Assembly (NCBI RefSeq): GCF_009870125.1
Contig: NC_046683.1
Span: 53,831,869-53,895,868, forward strand
Reading direction: 5' to 3'
From: Drosophila pseudoobscura
Taxonomy: Eukaryota; Arthropoda; Insecta; Diptera; Drosophilidae
Length of the DNA: 64,000 nucleotides
The translations under genes and the position numbers were made by a program. The notes beneath the pieces were generated by a model. It did no database searches. It worked only from the letters and a program-made list of their open reading frames with translations, and was not told the origin of the DNA. This document shows, piece by piece, positions 38,013-50,650 of the stretch; the stretch's first letter is position 1, and each line of letters starts with the position of its first letter.

Positions 38013-41000
38013 AAAATCAAAGCTATCAAAGCAGCCATTTTACTCAGTAATTAGCCTGGGAGCTGCCTTCGTTTTCTTAACCATTTCAAGATCAACTAGT
38101 GGCCTTTGGAGGCCTACAAATCTTTCGTATAATCAGGAATCGGATCCCCTAAAATACATTTATGAACCCAGACTGTCAATTATTGACGGCATAAACCATT
38201 TCGAACTTTAAATTTTCTTTACATATGAGAAATATTTTTCCAATCGGCTCTAATTTTGACGATATTGTATATCCCAAGTGGAAAGAAGTCGAACTTTTTG
38301 CTTGAAATATTCACACAGCCAATCAGACATTGATGGGGCACACTGGGGCACACTGGTGCACACTGGGACACACTGACAATGATCACTTGGGACAATCAAT
38401 GCCAGCAATTTGCTGGGCAACAATTTTTGAAAGCACTCAGAGAGTGTCCAAGGTGGTCCAGGTGGAGCATTGCTGCATTTTATTAAAGGCCTTCCTTCAT
38501 TGGGCCGATGACGAGGATGGGGATAGTCGGTCTTGCCTCAAAGTTTGTTTTGAACGGAACCGAAATTCTGTCTAAATTCTAAAAGTCTTCAATAATCGTA
38601 CAAATGCTCTCTCTCTCTCTCTCTATCTCTCTATACTCTTCAATCCGGAAATTATTGCAATTCAAGTACATATGTATGTATATCCCATTAAGTGTTGATA
38701 GGTATTTATACCCATGAATATTGTCTAGAATTTTAGCCCGGACCTTAAGGAACAGCATAGTTTTTCGGTTCTCAACCCTTGAAAATGTAGTGATTTTTTG
38801 TGGTTCGAAAAACGAGAAAAATGCCATCGTTTTAGACAGTAAAAAATGTGTCCAAAAGGGGTATTTTTATATTTAAAACAAGTGGAACTTGCCTGAGACA
38901 CCCATTGATTTTACATGGATCAAATCTGAAAAAAAAAATATTCTTAAACGCATAAATGGCTTGGAATTACATTTTGTTAGAAAAAGTATCAACATACATT
39001 TTCCAACAAGATCTAAGCGTGTGGCAAGCGTTTCCCTCCTCCTCAAGCGTGGACACAAATGTTCTTAAATAATAATCAGAGTAAGATAAATGGGTTCTCA
39101 TTGGGTTTTATTTAGTTATAGACAAAGTTCAAGCGAATATGCATAATTACTGACTGAAAAATCAAAATTAAGGAACAAATACCACAAGAGAAGCGCCTTC
39201 ATTGGTGGAGGACAACAAAATGCCAAAATAACAAACGAAAATTCAGGAATTTTCTTAGTTAAAATATGAATTAGTTATGGACATTAATTAGATTAGTTTC
39301 TTCTAAGGAGATTGTGATCGAAAAATCTGTTTCTTATGGTGGGAAACGGTTAGATCTGGTTGGAAAACATATTTTGAGATTTAAAAAAAATAAAAGAAAT
39401 ATATTTCCAAGCTTTTTAGGCGTTTAAGAATATATAAATATATTTGTGTATCAGATTTAAATTCATATAAAATCAATGGGTATCTCACGCGTCGACACTT
39501 GATTGCCATTTGTTTTAAATATAAATTTGCACACTTTAAAATGATTTTCCCCTGGATGGGGGGCATACATAATTCTCTTTTAATTTGATACGCATGTCTA
39601 TAAGTCACCTCCGTATTCCTCTCCACTCCCCTCTGCCCTGCGGACGGGGCAGGCAATCTACATTAACAAAGCAAACAAAACTACTCAAGCGTCAACAAAA
39701 ATATGTCATTTAGAAAATTATGAAATATCAACAGAGAGCACAGAGAGGCGGCCCACAAGAAACACTTAGCAGTAAATGAAAAATTATATGCTGAGGATGA
39801 GGCCTGAGACCGGAGGGTAGGAAAACCCACAAAACAATACTTGTATGGGAAAGAAACACATGAGCAGGCCATAAATTAGCCCGCATTCTGGCATCAGGTG
39901 GAAGGCGGCCGGCAGGGCCATGATTGAGGCACGAGCATCGTCAGTGGGTTTGGGTAAAAAACGTTCAGGGGGGATGTGCAGGATGCGTCAGCTGTAGAGC
40001 AAGAAACTAGAAACGAAACTAGTTGAGGGAGGGGGGGGGGGGGGGGGGAGGGGGAGAAGTGGCGATGAGGTGGCTTGTTGTCAGGCCATAAAACAAAGTG
40101 CGCTGTCTACAAATAATTTGACTTATTCGTGCAGAACAAATCGTACGTCATTTGTTGGGATACTAAAAAGTTCCGTATGGAATCCCCCCCCCACGCTCAC
40201 CCGCTCACCCGCTGTCTCTGCGCAATTAATGTGCGTGACTGTCGTCGTTGCAGCCAGACAAGACGGAGACACCGGAGACACTGCCTCTCTCCCCCCCTCC
40301 TCTATCTCTCTCTCGGCCACCTCGCGATATGGATAGAGCCATAAATGTTGACTTCAATTTCCAATTGTTTTTGACGACTCTACCAAAGGCATTTTACGGC
40401 CTTACACATGTGCTATCCCCCCTCCCCCACCCCCCTCACCAGAGTCTCCCTCTATAGCGATTGCATTTGACAGGCCGAATTTTATGAAGCTTTTGCCAAA
40501 ATGAAATCATAAATTTCGTAATTAATTTGCATATATGGAGCCCAGGGGAAAGGGGGGTGCTTGGGGGTGCTGGTGGGGGGATATTTAATCATTTCAAATT
40601 GGCATCATGGCTCAATTTTAATGGGGAATTACATTTGTATAGGGCCCCCCCAAAAACTAATGAGACATGAGACACACAAAGAGATTATACTAGATAGAGA
40701 GAGAGTGAGAGAGGGAGAGAGAGGGGAGATCATTAAAACTTTTGCATCGGCATTTTAATGGCTGTGTTACCCCGTTTCCGTTTCCATTCCCATCTTTAAA
40801 TTATGATGGCTTTAGCTGCAGTGTTTAAATCTCTAGACCTCCTTGGACAGGACACGTCAAAAGTCACTTCAGTCTACGGGGGGGGTGGTGGGGGAGGGGG
40901 TGCTGGGGTGCTGCTGGTTTTATTGTTATTCATTAATTTTAATGTTGGCCAAAAGCGAGACCTGCAGGTTGTGGGCGAGAATTGAATTGAATTTGAAGTG

Positions 41001-43146
41001 GTGCCGAAACAACCGAAAGAGCCAATGAGGCTAAGTGCGGTTATGAACCCTTTTCGCATTTGGGCAGCAGCAACGCAACAAAGAAAGGACTCCGAAACAT
41101 TTGCGTAATGAAAGGAGGATGGCTGGGCAAGGTGGGAGTTCAATAAACCCGGGACAAGCACACATGATCGGGAATAGGAAACGCACACGTGAAAAAGGTA
41201 CAGTCCCACCACCAATACCTGTATCAATGTCCTAGCCAGATACCGCCCCCGCCCCCCACACGCCCCACCCCCCTCAGGATCAACCCAAGAACATATGTGC
41301 GTGAGGGCGTTAAACTTGTCGTGCGATCCCGATACCGATTCCCAACGCAGGCATGTAATTTGTTATCCAACAATTTATAATTGCATCAACAGACAGCAGA
41401 CAGGCACCACCACCACCACCACGGAGGAGGAGGAGTAGGAGATGACTTCGACTCGGAATTATTATGAAGCTAAACATGGGTATTTTTTTCTCTTCTATAT
41501 TTGGACAGACTCCCCTCGTCGTCGTGTCGGTGTGGCAACTGTCCGATACAATTTTATGCTATGCTTAACATTTTGTACATTTTTCGGTTTTTCGGTTTCT
41601 GTGGTTCCGGTCGGAGCGACCTTCTCCTTGCCTCTAATTGAATTTCCCTTCGACGAAACGTAGGGGAAAGTTTTCACTTGATTTATGAATTTTTAAATCA
41701 ATTTGACAAGTTACTTGCCTGATATTCTTTTATATCAAAATATTGCTCTTATTTATCATTGTTAATGGTCGAAAAGAAAAAAAAAAAATACTGTACCCCA
41801 TAGAAATCCACATTTCCGTTATCAAAAAATTATTTAAAAAATTTTTTTGGCAAAAAGAAATTTTTGACAGCCATGGAAAATTGTTTATTAAAAGAAACAG
41901 CCACCGCCCTGCACTTCAACTAAGACGCTACTTAAAAACTGTTTGATGGCATAACAAAAAAATATAGAGAGGAGAAATCCCGAAAAGAGATCAAAATACA
42001 TGTATCAAAATGATTTCAAGGCGTGACGAAACATGTTGAAATGTAACAACTTGCTACCCGCCGCCGTCGACGTGGGTCTGATCGACAGCAACTTGTGCGG
42101 AAATCCCGGGAACAGGGACACGGACACGGCCACGGCTACGGCCACGGCCACGGACGGGATGCGTGTGGTGGGGGGGCGGTGGGGGGTACACACGTTTTCC
42201 TACTCGTCGGGCGTCGCTCTTTTGACAACTCAAGTGACGTATTACTCAATGGGTCTCGTCTCTCCCTGGCTTTGGCTTTGGCCATGCCTGACAGAAACTC
42301 CAACCCCCCTTCCCCCCCTCCCCCTCCAGGCTCAATCAGCATCGGCCAGCACCCGCAATGGGAACGGAGGAATGGGAACGTCGTCATCAATCTCTGGAAA
42401 AAAAACGCGTGTGTTGGGTAAAAATCTCTGCTGCAGTTGCGGCAAGTTTAAAATGTCGAAAAATTGTTTACTTGATGGCGAACGTTGGTCAGGAATTTCA
42501 TGGGAAAGTGTTATAATTTAAATGGGAAAGGCATGGTAATTGATTCATCTTGATTCGCTGTAAATATTGGATTTGTGTGTGTTTCTGGGAATCGCTAGAA
42601 ATACACACACACTCGCACACATTTTATTTATTTTTATTTGAAAGCAAGGCATTTATTTTAAATATTTTTCTATGACAATTATAGAGGTTTTATAGGTTCT
42701 AAAAGGAAAGCAATTCTTGGCTTTTTTGGTCTGTCCAATCGTGCCTATTGTACATCTATTCGACTGCCAGAGAGAGTTCGAATCCGTTTCCCAGGACAGC
42801 CATTGACCTTTGAATAAGTGGCACAGGAATATGGGATGACTCTTACCACTTTCCAATACCAATAAAGTCCGCTGAAATGCTTTAGAAAGTGTCTCCTCCT
42901 CTAATAAAGAGCGCAGAGATTCGGATAATACTTAAATGGAATTATTATTGGGACTTTGATCACCCCAATGAAGAAATATTGCACCTTTTGCGATGACTGT
43001 ACCTCCCTAGCGCCATCTCATGCAAACTTATTCCAAATCTTTGCACGAAAACCACATTCTCTAACTTTTAAATCCTAAAACTAATTTCTACACAAATTTC
43101 CAGCTGCATTTAAGGACTTGGCCATGGGAAACATGGCTTCTGATCC
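38013..43146. other. Gene-free stretch
   Basis: No supported gene. It contains a 10-bp GGCACACTGG tandem repeat at 38335-38375, a TC tract near 38608-38633, a run of 18 G at 40031-40048, a GA tract near 40695-40727, and an ACGGCC/ACGGAC six-base repeat near 42117-42156. The dispersed repeat copy lies at 42768-42826. Sequence just after the DINE-1-like element was not recognised. Confidence 0.5.
42768..42826 (+). repeat. Short dispersed repeat, second copy (see 16393-16470)
   Basis: Shares the AGAGTTCGAATCCG, TTCCCAGG, ACAGCCATTGAC and ATAAGTGGCA blocks with the first copy, in the same order and strand. Confidence 0.45.
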
Positions 43147-43839
43147 TCAATTCTTTAAGGAACGCAACCAGTCTGCATGAAGCCTTTTTCGGACTCGTTT
43201 CGAGGGTTTCGAGTAGATCCTGGGGGCGAATCGATGGACTCAAGAGTGCACTAGACATCTCGGAAGTAAAAACACGTACCATTCCTCGGCGGGCAGGTAT
43301 GTGTTGCAGATGACGCCATTCAGCAAGTGCAGAATTCCGGCCAGAAGGCCGAATCCACCGGCTATAAAGAACTTGTACTGGTACTCGTTGCCGCAGTGAT
43401 CGAGCATGGACAGGAGCAGGACTAGGCTGGTGAAAGTGCACAGGACGCCGCTGGCCAGATTGAAGACGATCGCCTGTAAAGCAGGCACACACATGTACAC
43501 CACACCATTCAGTCGGTGGCCAGCGTATACCCACAATCGGATCGAGTCCAACGGTGAAGCAGCACACACGACACAGCACGAAGATCACGCTCTCCGCGGT
43601 GATGCCCGGCAGAAAGTAGACGTACATCAGCACGGAGCTGCGGAACTCGCCGGCCAGCACACAGTGCGCGTACAGCACCATCACCAGGTAGACCAGGGCC
43701 ACCACCTCCGACACCTGGGGAAGAGGGGAGGGGCTCTGTGGTAAGCCGCAGAGCCGCAAGTGCCCGTCGGAGCTGTGTACGTTACCGCCGTGAGGAACTG
43801 CAGCACCAGGTTGACGATACGAACGGAACAATTCAGCAT
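43147..43839 (-). CDS. Small four-membrane-segment protein, four exons
   Basis: Proposed coding exons, in order of transcription, are 43786-43839, 43535-43714, 43280-43473 and 43147-43219. Their introns are 71, 61 and 60 bp with GT-AG ends. Lengths of 54, 180, 194 and 73 nt sum to 501, giving 166 residues plus TGA. Four hydrophobic segments follow: one across exons 1-2 (about 6-36), one at about 45-70, one at about 79-102 (AIVFNLASGVLCTFTSLVLL), and one at about 113-133. A short basic tail (KPSKRVRKRLH) follows, probably cytoplasmic. The topology resembles MARVEL-like tetraspan membrane proteins, but no diagnostic motif was seen and the assignment is tentative. If exon 3 reads through, the protein ends instead at 43240 without the basic tail. 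It diverges from the F-box gene, 589 bp away. Confidence 0.75.
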
Positions 43840-44428
43840 ATTCACAGACAATTTGTACAGCTAGTTGACACAAAAAACAAACTATTTTGGATGCATATTC
43901 TCCTCCAACGTGGTAGGCCAAGGCGCATTCAAGCTCCAGGCTCCAGGCTGTCCTAATCGAAGGCAGGGGCCGGCCCCTGGTCGCCGTTTTGCATAATTTC
44001 GGCTTTCAATCACACAAATCAGCTGTTCTCTAGACTCAATAGACGCCCAAGAAACGCGCGGCAGTGTGAAAAGGCTATATATTTAAGCTGTTTCTATATC
44101 TATCTCTTGCTATCCCACACACACACACGAACATGTGCTCTTTCCGCAGAGAGCGAGAGAGAGAGAGAGTCGCCTCAGCATTGTTGCTGAGAGAGCAACA
44201 GAGAACGAAGGACAGAAAGAGAGAAAGAGCGAATCGACCGAAGCTTGAAACTGATTCAAAGACTCAAATGCAGCCCTGGTTAAACATCGATACACAATAT
44301 ATCGGCAAACTTTAAGGACTCCCATCTTTGATTTATATGTACTTTTTCTGTGTGCTTTGTCATTGCCAAGACGTGTTTCTTTTTGTGTTTTTTGATTTTT
44401 GTTCTTTTTTTGCTACTTTTGCTACAAA
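43840..44428. promoter_or_regulatory. Shared upstream region of two divergent genes
   Basis: The 589 bp between the start codons of the minus-strand membrane-protein gene and the plus-strand F-box gene. It contains a TATATATTTAAG text near 44076-44090, a GA run near 44149-44170, and ACATCGATACA near 44284-44294, which resembles part of a DRE (TATCGATA). Start sites are not identified. Confidence 0.4.
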
Positions 44429-45658
44429 ATGCTACTAAACTTACCTCTGGAGATCGTTGACAAACTATTCGGTTACCTGGACGAGAAGGACCAACTGAAT
44501 TTTGCCGACGCAGACCAAAAACTTGGAAGCGCTTTTCTCTTCCACGCCTGCGGACGATACGCAGAACTTGACTGTTCCAAATTCACAGACGACGAACTGA
44601 AAGTCATTCTGGCAACGTGCGGCAATTCTGTAGTCAAAATTAACATTGATCTCCTTGTGGGGAGGTCAGTTATAGAACTTGTGCCAAAGTATTGCTCTCA
44701 ATTGGCATGCGCTCAATTGTGTGTATCAAATGGGAATATCACCGCAATCAAATCCATTTTAAGCATGAAAGACCTCGAATTCATTCAGATTTGGAGTCCG
44801 CATTATGTGGAATCGGATATTCTTCTTGACATTAATACAGGCTGCAAAAGATTGGAAATATGCTATATTTCGAATTCTGGGGGTAAGATTGTCCTATCCA
44901 CGTTATTTAATATCGAATTATCTGACAATTACTTCGTTTTCATGTGGGCTATAGTCAACCACTTACCGAGATTGGAACACCTGGAATATTTAAAGATTTA
45001 TTCGAACAGTAGGGCAAGCGTAAACCATATTCTTGAAGGATGCGTTCATCTGAAGAAGCTTAAGACTTTATGTGTATTAACAGCAGAGGACAACACGACA
45101 GGTTCAGTGGATCATTATCATGATTTAGTGTATTCTCAAGTGGAAAGCCTTACATTGATGTTCCGCGCATTGTGTTCAGTCTTGCCATCATGTCCGAAGC
45201 TCCGCTCGTTGACCCTGTTTTGCCACGAATATCGTAACGTTAGCATTGGACAAATCATCGCAAAATATGCACTCACATTGGAACGTCTGACAGTACAGTT
45301 AGAGGAGAAGCCAACTAACGGATTTACTGCAGAGGTTTTTCTGGAAGTTCTTGGAGAATGCAAAAACTTGCAGTCTATTTCCACGGGGACCATTAAAGTC
45401 ATAACGGATGTGTTCAACGGACATCTAGACGACTTCATCAACATTTTAATGACGAATGGTTTCAATGAACAGCGTCGTTTTTTAGTGACTACCGGGTCCT
45501 CGATTGCCCATGAACAGATGCTGAAATTGGTGAGTGCTTGGATCAGAGATGAGACAAGAGACATGAGAGATAAAAGTGAACACTTTCTATTGCAGGAGAC
45601 TGATTACATAAGCTCCGAAATATGGAATTTACTTAGTTTCCAACTGATTCTTCAATAG
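44429..45658 (+). CDS. F-box protein with divergent leucine-rich repeats
   Basis: The open frame from the ATG at 44429 encodes 409 residues; the frame extends slightly upstream but without an ATG. Residues 1 to about 42 (LPLEIVDKLFGYLDEKDQLN then FADADQKL) fit an F-box, the domain that binds Skp1 in SCF ubiquitin ligases. The rest shows irregular Leu-rich units (for example LEHLEYLKIYSN, LKKLKTLCVL, CPKLRSLTLF, LERLTVQL, CKNLQSIS), a likely substrate-binding leucine-rich repeat array. A strong donor (TTG|GTGAGT, intron start 45530) and acceptor (TTTCTATTGCAG, intron end 45595) bound 66 bp. This is 22 codons without a stop, so the spliced form would have 387 residues. The specific F-box gene is not recognised and its target is unknown. 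Confidence 0.85.
   Translation: MLLNLPLEIVDKLFGYLDEKDQLNFADADQKLGSAFLFHACGRYAELDCSKFTDDELKVILATCGNSVVKINIDLLVGRSVIELVPKYCSQLACAQLCVSNGNITAIKSILSMKDLEFIQIWSPHYVESDILLDINTGCKRLEICYISNSGGKIVLSTLFNIELSDNYFVFMWAIVNHLPRLEHLEYLKIYSNSRASVNHILEGCVHLKKLKTLCVLTAEDNTTGSVDHYHDLVYSQVESLTLMFRALCSVLPSCPKLRSLTLFCHEYRNVSIGQIIAKYALTLERLTVQLEEKPTNGFTAEVFLEVLGECKNLQSISTGTIKVITDVFNGHLDDFINILMTNGFNEQRRFLVTTGSSIAHEQMLKLVSAWIRDETRDMRDKSEHFLLQETDYISSEIWNLLSFQLILQ
45530..45595 (+). other. Probable in-frame intron of the F-box gene
   Basis: GTGAGT at 45530-45535 is an ideal donor, and CTTTCTATTGCAG is a good pyrimidine tract and acceptor. The length of 66 bp is typical for Drosophila and matches the 60-73 bp introns of the neighbouring genes. 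Because 66 is divisible by 3 and there is no stop, retained and spliced forms are both translatable. The encoded segment is hydrophilic (RDETRDMRDKSE), unlike the Leu-rich body. Confidence 0.7.
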
Positions 45659-48600
45659 GTTAGACGCAAACCTTCTTGCATTAAAATTGGAACAAAAGCT
45701 TTTTATTTTTAAAGAATTAAAAAAAACGTTCACATGCAAAAAACTTGGTTATTTAATGATTCTTTAAGTATATTATTCGAAAAAGTAGAGAAATTTAGCA
45801 AAATAATGTTTTTTAAACAGTTTCTTAAAGCTGTGTTAAATAAGTTACTTTTTTTTCTTGGTCACTAAAACTAAATAATTTTTTTTAAATCTGTAAATCC
45901 TGATACCGTTATCTGGGAGTTTTCCTACGCAAAGAGCTTCCTTAATTGATTTTCGACTACAAGTAAATCCGAATAAATGGGCGACCTGGCAATTTTATAT
46001 ATAAAAAAAAAGGAAAAACAAGTTGCTATAATGAAACATTAATTTAATAACAAAATACCAGACACACACAGTCGAATAAATAATAAGTAAATTATGGATA
46101 TGTGCGCATAACTCATAAAAGTTTTAACAAGCATAGAAAATGTGAGGCGACGCGGAGGCCATTAAAATCCATTTTAAAACAACGCTTCCAGGACATAGAT
46201 CTCGTAGTACCGTTACCAAGCCGGAAGGATAAAGCGCGCTTTACGCTTCGTTTGATTTATAGGCTAGGCGCAGGGTTAACGTGGCCTGAATAAAGGAAAG
46301 AATGGCCAGGCCAGGGCAGATCGGATCAGAGCGGGACAGGGGCTGGTGGGGGGGCTGGTGGGGGGGCTGGTGGGGGGCTTATGCATATGTGTCTTACACT
46401 TGTTATCGGGCGTATCACATCACATCCCACACCCAGGGACCAGGACCCAGGGACAGGACGCCGTGTCGGCGTTGCTCTTTATGTGTTTATTTTAATTTTC
46501 AATGTTTCGTCGGACCTCTTTTATGGCTCTCAATTTTTGCGCTTGTTTTACGAGCGCATTAAAATTAAGGCCAGACAGAACAGGAACAAACTCAATTAGA
46601 TAACGAGATGGTGGAATGGGGGGACGTCTGTAAAATTCACTTGGCTTCACACACACTCGCAGCGTCATCTCTGAGGGGGAGGAGGAGGAGGAGGAGATCC
46701 GATCCGATCCACCCACCGACCCCCCCAAATCCATTCCGCTAGCACACACATTTTTGGAAGCGTGTTAATTTCTTTTTAATTCCTACTCTGCTCTTCTCTG
46801 CTCTGCTCTTGGGCCAGTGAAAGTCTTCCTCTGTGTCTGCTCCACTCATAAATTAACGTTTAGTTACGGTACATAAAAATCTGTCTGAAACAAGCAGCCC
46901 CAAGTCTGAAGTGGCGTCAATGTCAATGGGGGCTGGTTTGTTACTTTTGAAGAAGGTAGAAGGCAGGCCCACACTTTCCTTACGGAATTGACAGAGGTAG
47001 AGATCAGAATATCATTCAAATAAATCAATAATATCCCATAGAATAGTTCATACAGATATTTGTTCTTTAACCGATTATTATTCTGCTTCTGATCGGATAT
47101 ATAGTCATGGAATGGCCCTCACTCCTCTGGAGTGGCCCAAGCCTAAGTACCATCGAAACACCGAAGAGATTTATGTGCTCTCTCTCTCTCTCTCTGTGGA
47201 ATCATTAGCCCCCTTGGCAGCACTGTCTGTCAGTGGCATCATTAGTTTTATTTAATTATGCCTTTGATATTGATTGCTTTGTTAGAACATATTAAACCCC
47301 CCCCCTCGATGGGACTGGGACTGGGACGGGGTCTGATTTCCACCGCCTATGGAAAGTTCAATTAAAGTATTCTCTCCCCCCCCTCCCCTAATGATGATTC
47401 CAGCTGTGATTGTGTTAACCGCAAAACCGAAAATCCAAATCCAAATCGAAAGAAAAGAAATATATTTGATAATGAATAATGATGTTGATTTGACACTTGA
47501 ATCGAAATCGTCACGCTTCGAGTGGAGGGCCAGTGCCCACAGGGGCTGGAGTCGCGCTGGCTTCGCGGCTACTTCGGAGGAGATCATTCAGGGATCAGCA
47601 GTTGGATTTTAATTTAATTAGATTTCCAGAACCAGAGATCATCGCCACATAGTACTCCTCCAATGAGTATTGTATGATAATTTAATGGAGCATGAAATGC
47701 CTGCCTTTGGCCTCGTTTTTTTTTTTTTCAATTTTTTGTTACGATTTCACAGCGTTGCAAAGTGGCCGCCTAATGAAGGGAGTCCTGTGTGCACTGGGGG
47801 GTCAAATGGTATCCTAATGGCCGTGACAAAGGTCATTAGATCGGCCGAGTGCATTTCTTTTGAGCCTCAACAAATAACCTTTGAACAGTGGGTCTCCAAA
47901 AGGTTGGCATGGATAAAATACAATCGATTAGAGCTTCGGAATGAAATCTCATTAGCCACGAAACACACACATTGAATTATTTAGGGTACGCAGTGCTCCT
48001 CGGGCGCTTATCTTAAGTTGGGCATAATTTATAAACCTGTCTGCATCTCGTGTCGACATTCATCAACTTTTTTTTTTGCTTGCTAGCAACTTCATTAAAA
48101 TTAGCTCATAAAATTTGCAGCAAGTTCTCTGCGCCCGAAATCTTGTTTAGTTTTCATTTATGGCTCAATGCCCCAAACCGAACCCAACCCGAAACCGAGA
48201 AATCTTTGCCGGAGCGGCCCAGACGATGCATCCTCTTCAGGACCCTGACAGACGCACTTCAGCATAATTTGCTGTGACAGGCTTCAGCGTTTCCTGGGCG
48301 CTGGCTGCGCTTCCTTAATTCCACTTTACCGAATGACATTTAATATGCAAAGTTTTCAACTGAAACTGGAGCTAAAGTTGGAGCTGGAGGCTGGAGGCGC
48401 CTCGCCCCGCCTCGCCTCGTGCATATCTTTTGATGACTTTTGTTGATTTTATGCCAACACATTTTGCGGTAAGACACACGACACTCGGATGGATCTCTCT
48501 GCAGGAATCAGGAGCAGGAATATGTGTAGCAGAAGCAGAAGCAGGAGCAGAAGCAGAAGCTGCTGCTGTTGCATTTTTGGCACTTGGCGAAACAATGGAC

Positions 48601-49350
48601 CATCCCCGAAACGGCAAACACCCAAAACAAGTGGCGGGCATTTGCCCCGGAATGTCTACGGGAATACCCTTTATTACAAAATAGCCTGGGCATAGCTTTG
48701 CATACTCGTGCTTTACGGCCGGGCACCCGGCACCCGCACAAAAAGATCGTAAACTTTAATGACGCCATTCTGAGGGAGGAGTGGGGGGAGGGGAGGGCTT
48801 TGCGCCAGTCGCGCAAAGTTGTTGCCTTTTGAAATATGAATAGACCAATAGACAGCACTCCCTAATACCCGTCTTGTTAAGGAGATTAGTTCCAGCCTCT
48901 CTGGGGCTCGGGACGAGCCATCAATAAAATCGGTTTACTCAAGTTTTTGGCCACTTTTCAATCGGCATAATTGCCAATGCGGGGGGGAAGCCTGTCTCTC
49001 TGTCTTCGCAGCCAAAACACGTACACAAATTTAAGCTCGTAAAATTTAATATTTCTCGTCGAAAGTTTCGGGTGTTTTTTTTTTGTTGTTTTTTGTTAGG
49101 TGAGAGCATTAGTAATTTATTACTGCAGGCTTAGGCTCCTGCATAATTTGTAAATATATATAAATCCTTGTAAAGAAATCATAAAATTTTACAACAGTTG
49201 AGTGGAACTTGCTTTTGTCGTTGGGCTTTTGTAATCACAAATTATGATGGGATTTTAGAGAAGGTTTTATTCCAAGGCTCGGGCCTCTAAGGAGTGGGGT
49301 AAAATAGCATCTGCCACCGCATAAAGTATATATTTTATACAGAAAGAACT
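45659..49350. other. Gene-free stretch
   Basis: No supported gene. A possible ATTAAA poly(A) signal for the F-box gene is at 45680-45685. The G-rich 12-bp repeat is at 46339-46378. An AGCAGA/AGCAGG six-base repeat lies near 48520-48565. Confidence 0.5.
46339..46378 (+). repeat. G-rich tandem repeat, 12-bp unit GGCTGGTGGGGG
   Basis: Three units with CTGG at 46343, 46355 and 46367. The G runs of 5-7 separated by short loops could form a G-quadruplex. Confidence 0.85.
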
Positions 49351-49800
49351 ACTCAAGAAATACACACTGTTGAAGCTTAAATTACTTTTAATTCAATAGC
49401 AATTATTATTCCAATATTAAGTACAAACACACAAAATATATTAATATATTATTTATTTTCAGTAATTTATATTAATAAATAATTATATTAATATTATTTC
49501 GTTTCAGCAATTTCCTTTTGGGGCATCGAAATACTGCGCCACAGAAATTGGTGAGTGTGTGGCAGTACTTTTATTTTTAATTTAAATTTTAATTAATTTA
49601 ATTTTTCTTAATGACTTTATTTATTCACTATTAATCTAATTTTTAGCTCCAAAAATTTAATTAGAATTAACGTGATGCATTATTTTTCTTCTAAATTTTA
49701 ATATGAATATTTTTGGGTTTAATTTTTAAAATTTTTTTTTAAAATTTATTTTTTAATACATAATATTTTCTAAACAAAATCTAGAACGAATTAATGTTCC
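49351..49800. repeat. AT-rich low-complexity block
   Basis: A/T-rich sequence with TTAATTTAA words and no clear tandem unit. It leads directly into the reverse-strand TGGTGACCCCGA motif at 49848. Confidence 0.6.
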
Positions 49801-50617
49801 AAAACGTACTCCGTTGACCTCAATTAGCGTATATAGCTTTTGTGAGGTCGGGGTCACCAAGTCACAGTAGGAAAATCGGCATCTCTCTGGTTTTGAAGCT
49901 CCTTTCACGGACCCTAATATTTGATCCTCTAATATTTGTAGCCGCTTCGAATTTTCTTGTGCGGTAAACAAACTCCCTAAACAGAGCCCGCCTCATTTTC
50001 CCATAACAAAACACTGCGTTTTGTGTGCTCTTTGTGTGTCGGTTCTCAGACGGTGGTAAGTGCCAATCAAACCGAAAAATATTTGTAAATTTGACAAAAG
50101 AAAAAGTTTCCCAAGTTAAATTGCGTGCGAGCCGATCCAAAGATGATGGAGATGGTGGATGGGGGATGAAGGTTTTACCTACCAGCATAAAAATGCTGAC
50201 GATTTATGCCCAGGGGAGAGCCCAAGGTAGAGGCCTCAAAAGAGTTGAAAACAATCCATCAAACGAAACGCTGCGCTTTTGATAAGAACGCATCAATAAA
50301 GCAATAAAATGTCTACAAATCAAAACGATAAGAAAACGGAGTTTTGCCAAAGATTCGCCTCGAAAGAACGGGGCAGGGCACCCGGGGAAAAAGTCACGTA
50401 CAGCACGCACTCCACTCCGTTCTGGGGCGGACTATTAATATTAATGGTTCGGGTCGGAGTCGGGGTCGGGGTCGGGTCTAACGCACTGGGCGTTGCACTT
50501 CGTCGTCTTTGGGGTGCTGTCTGTCAAGAAAGCTGTCTACTCTCTACCCCTGAGGAGCTGTTCTTTTCCACAAATTGACATGTGACACCGGGCGAGACCA
50601 GACCCCTGTCAAAGGGT

Positions 50618-50650
<33 letters not shown>

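Noticed and set aside
42768..42790. tRNA-like T-arm word TTCGAATCC
   Set aside because: No A box, acceptor stem or anticodon arm could be found around it.
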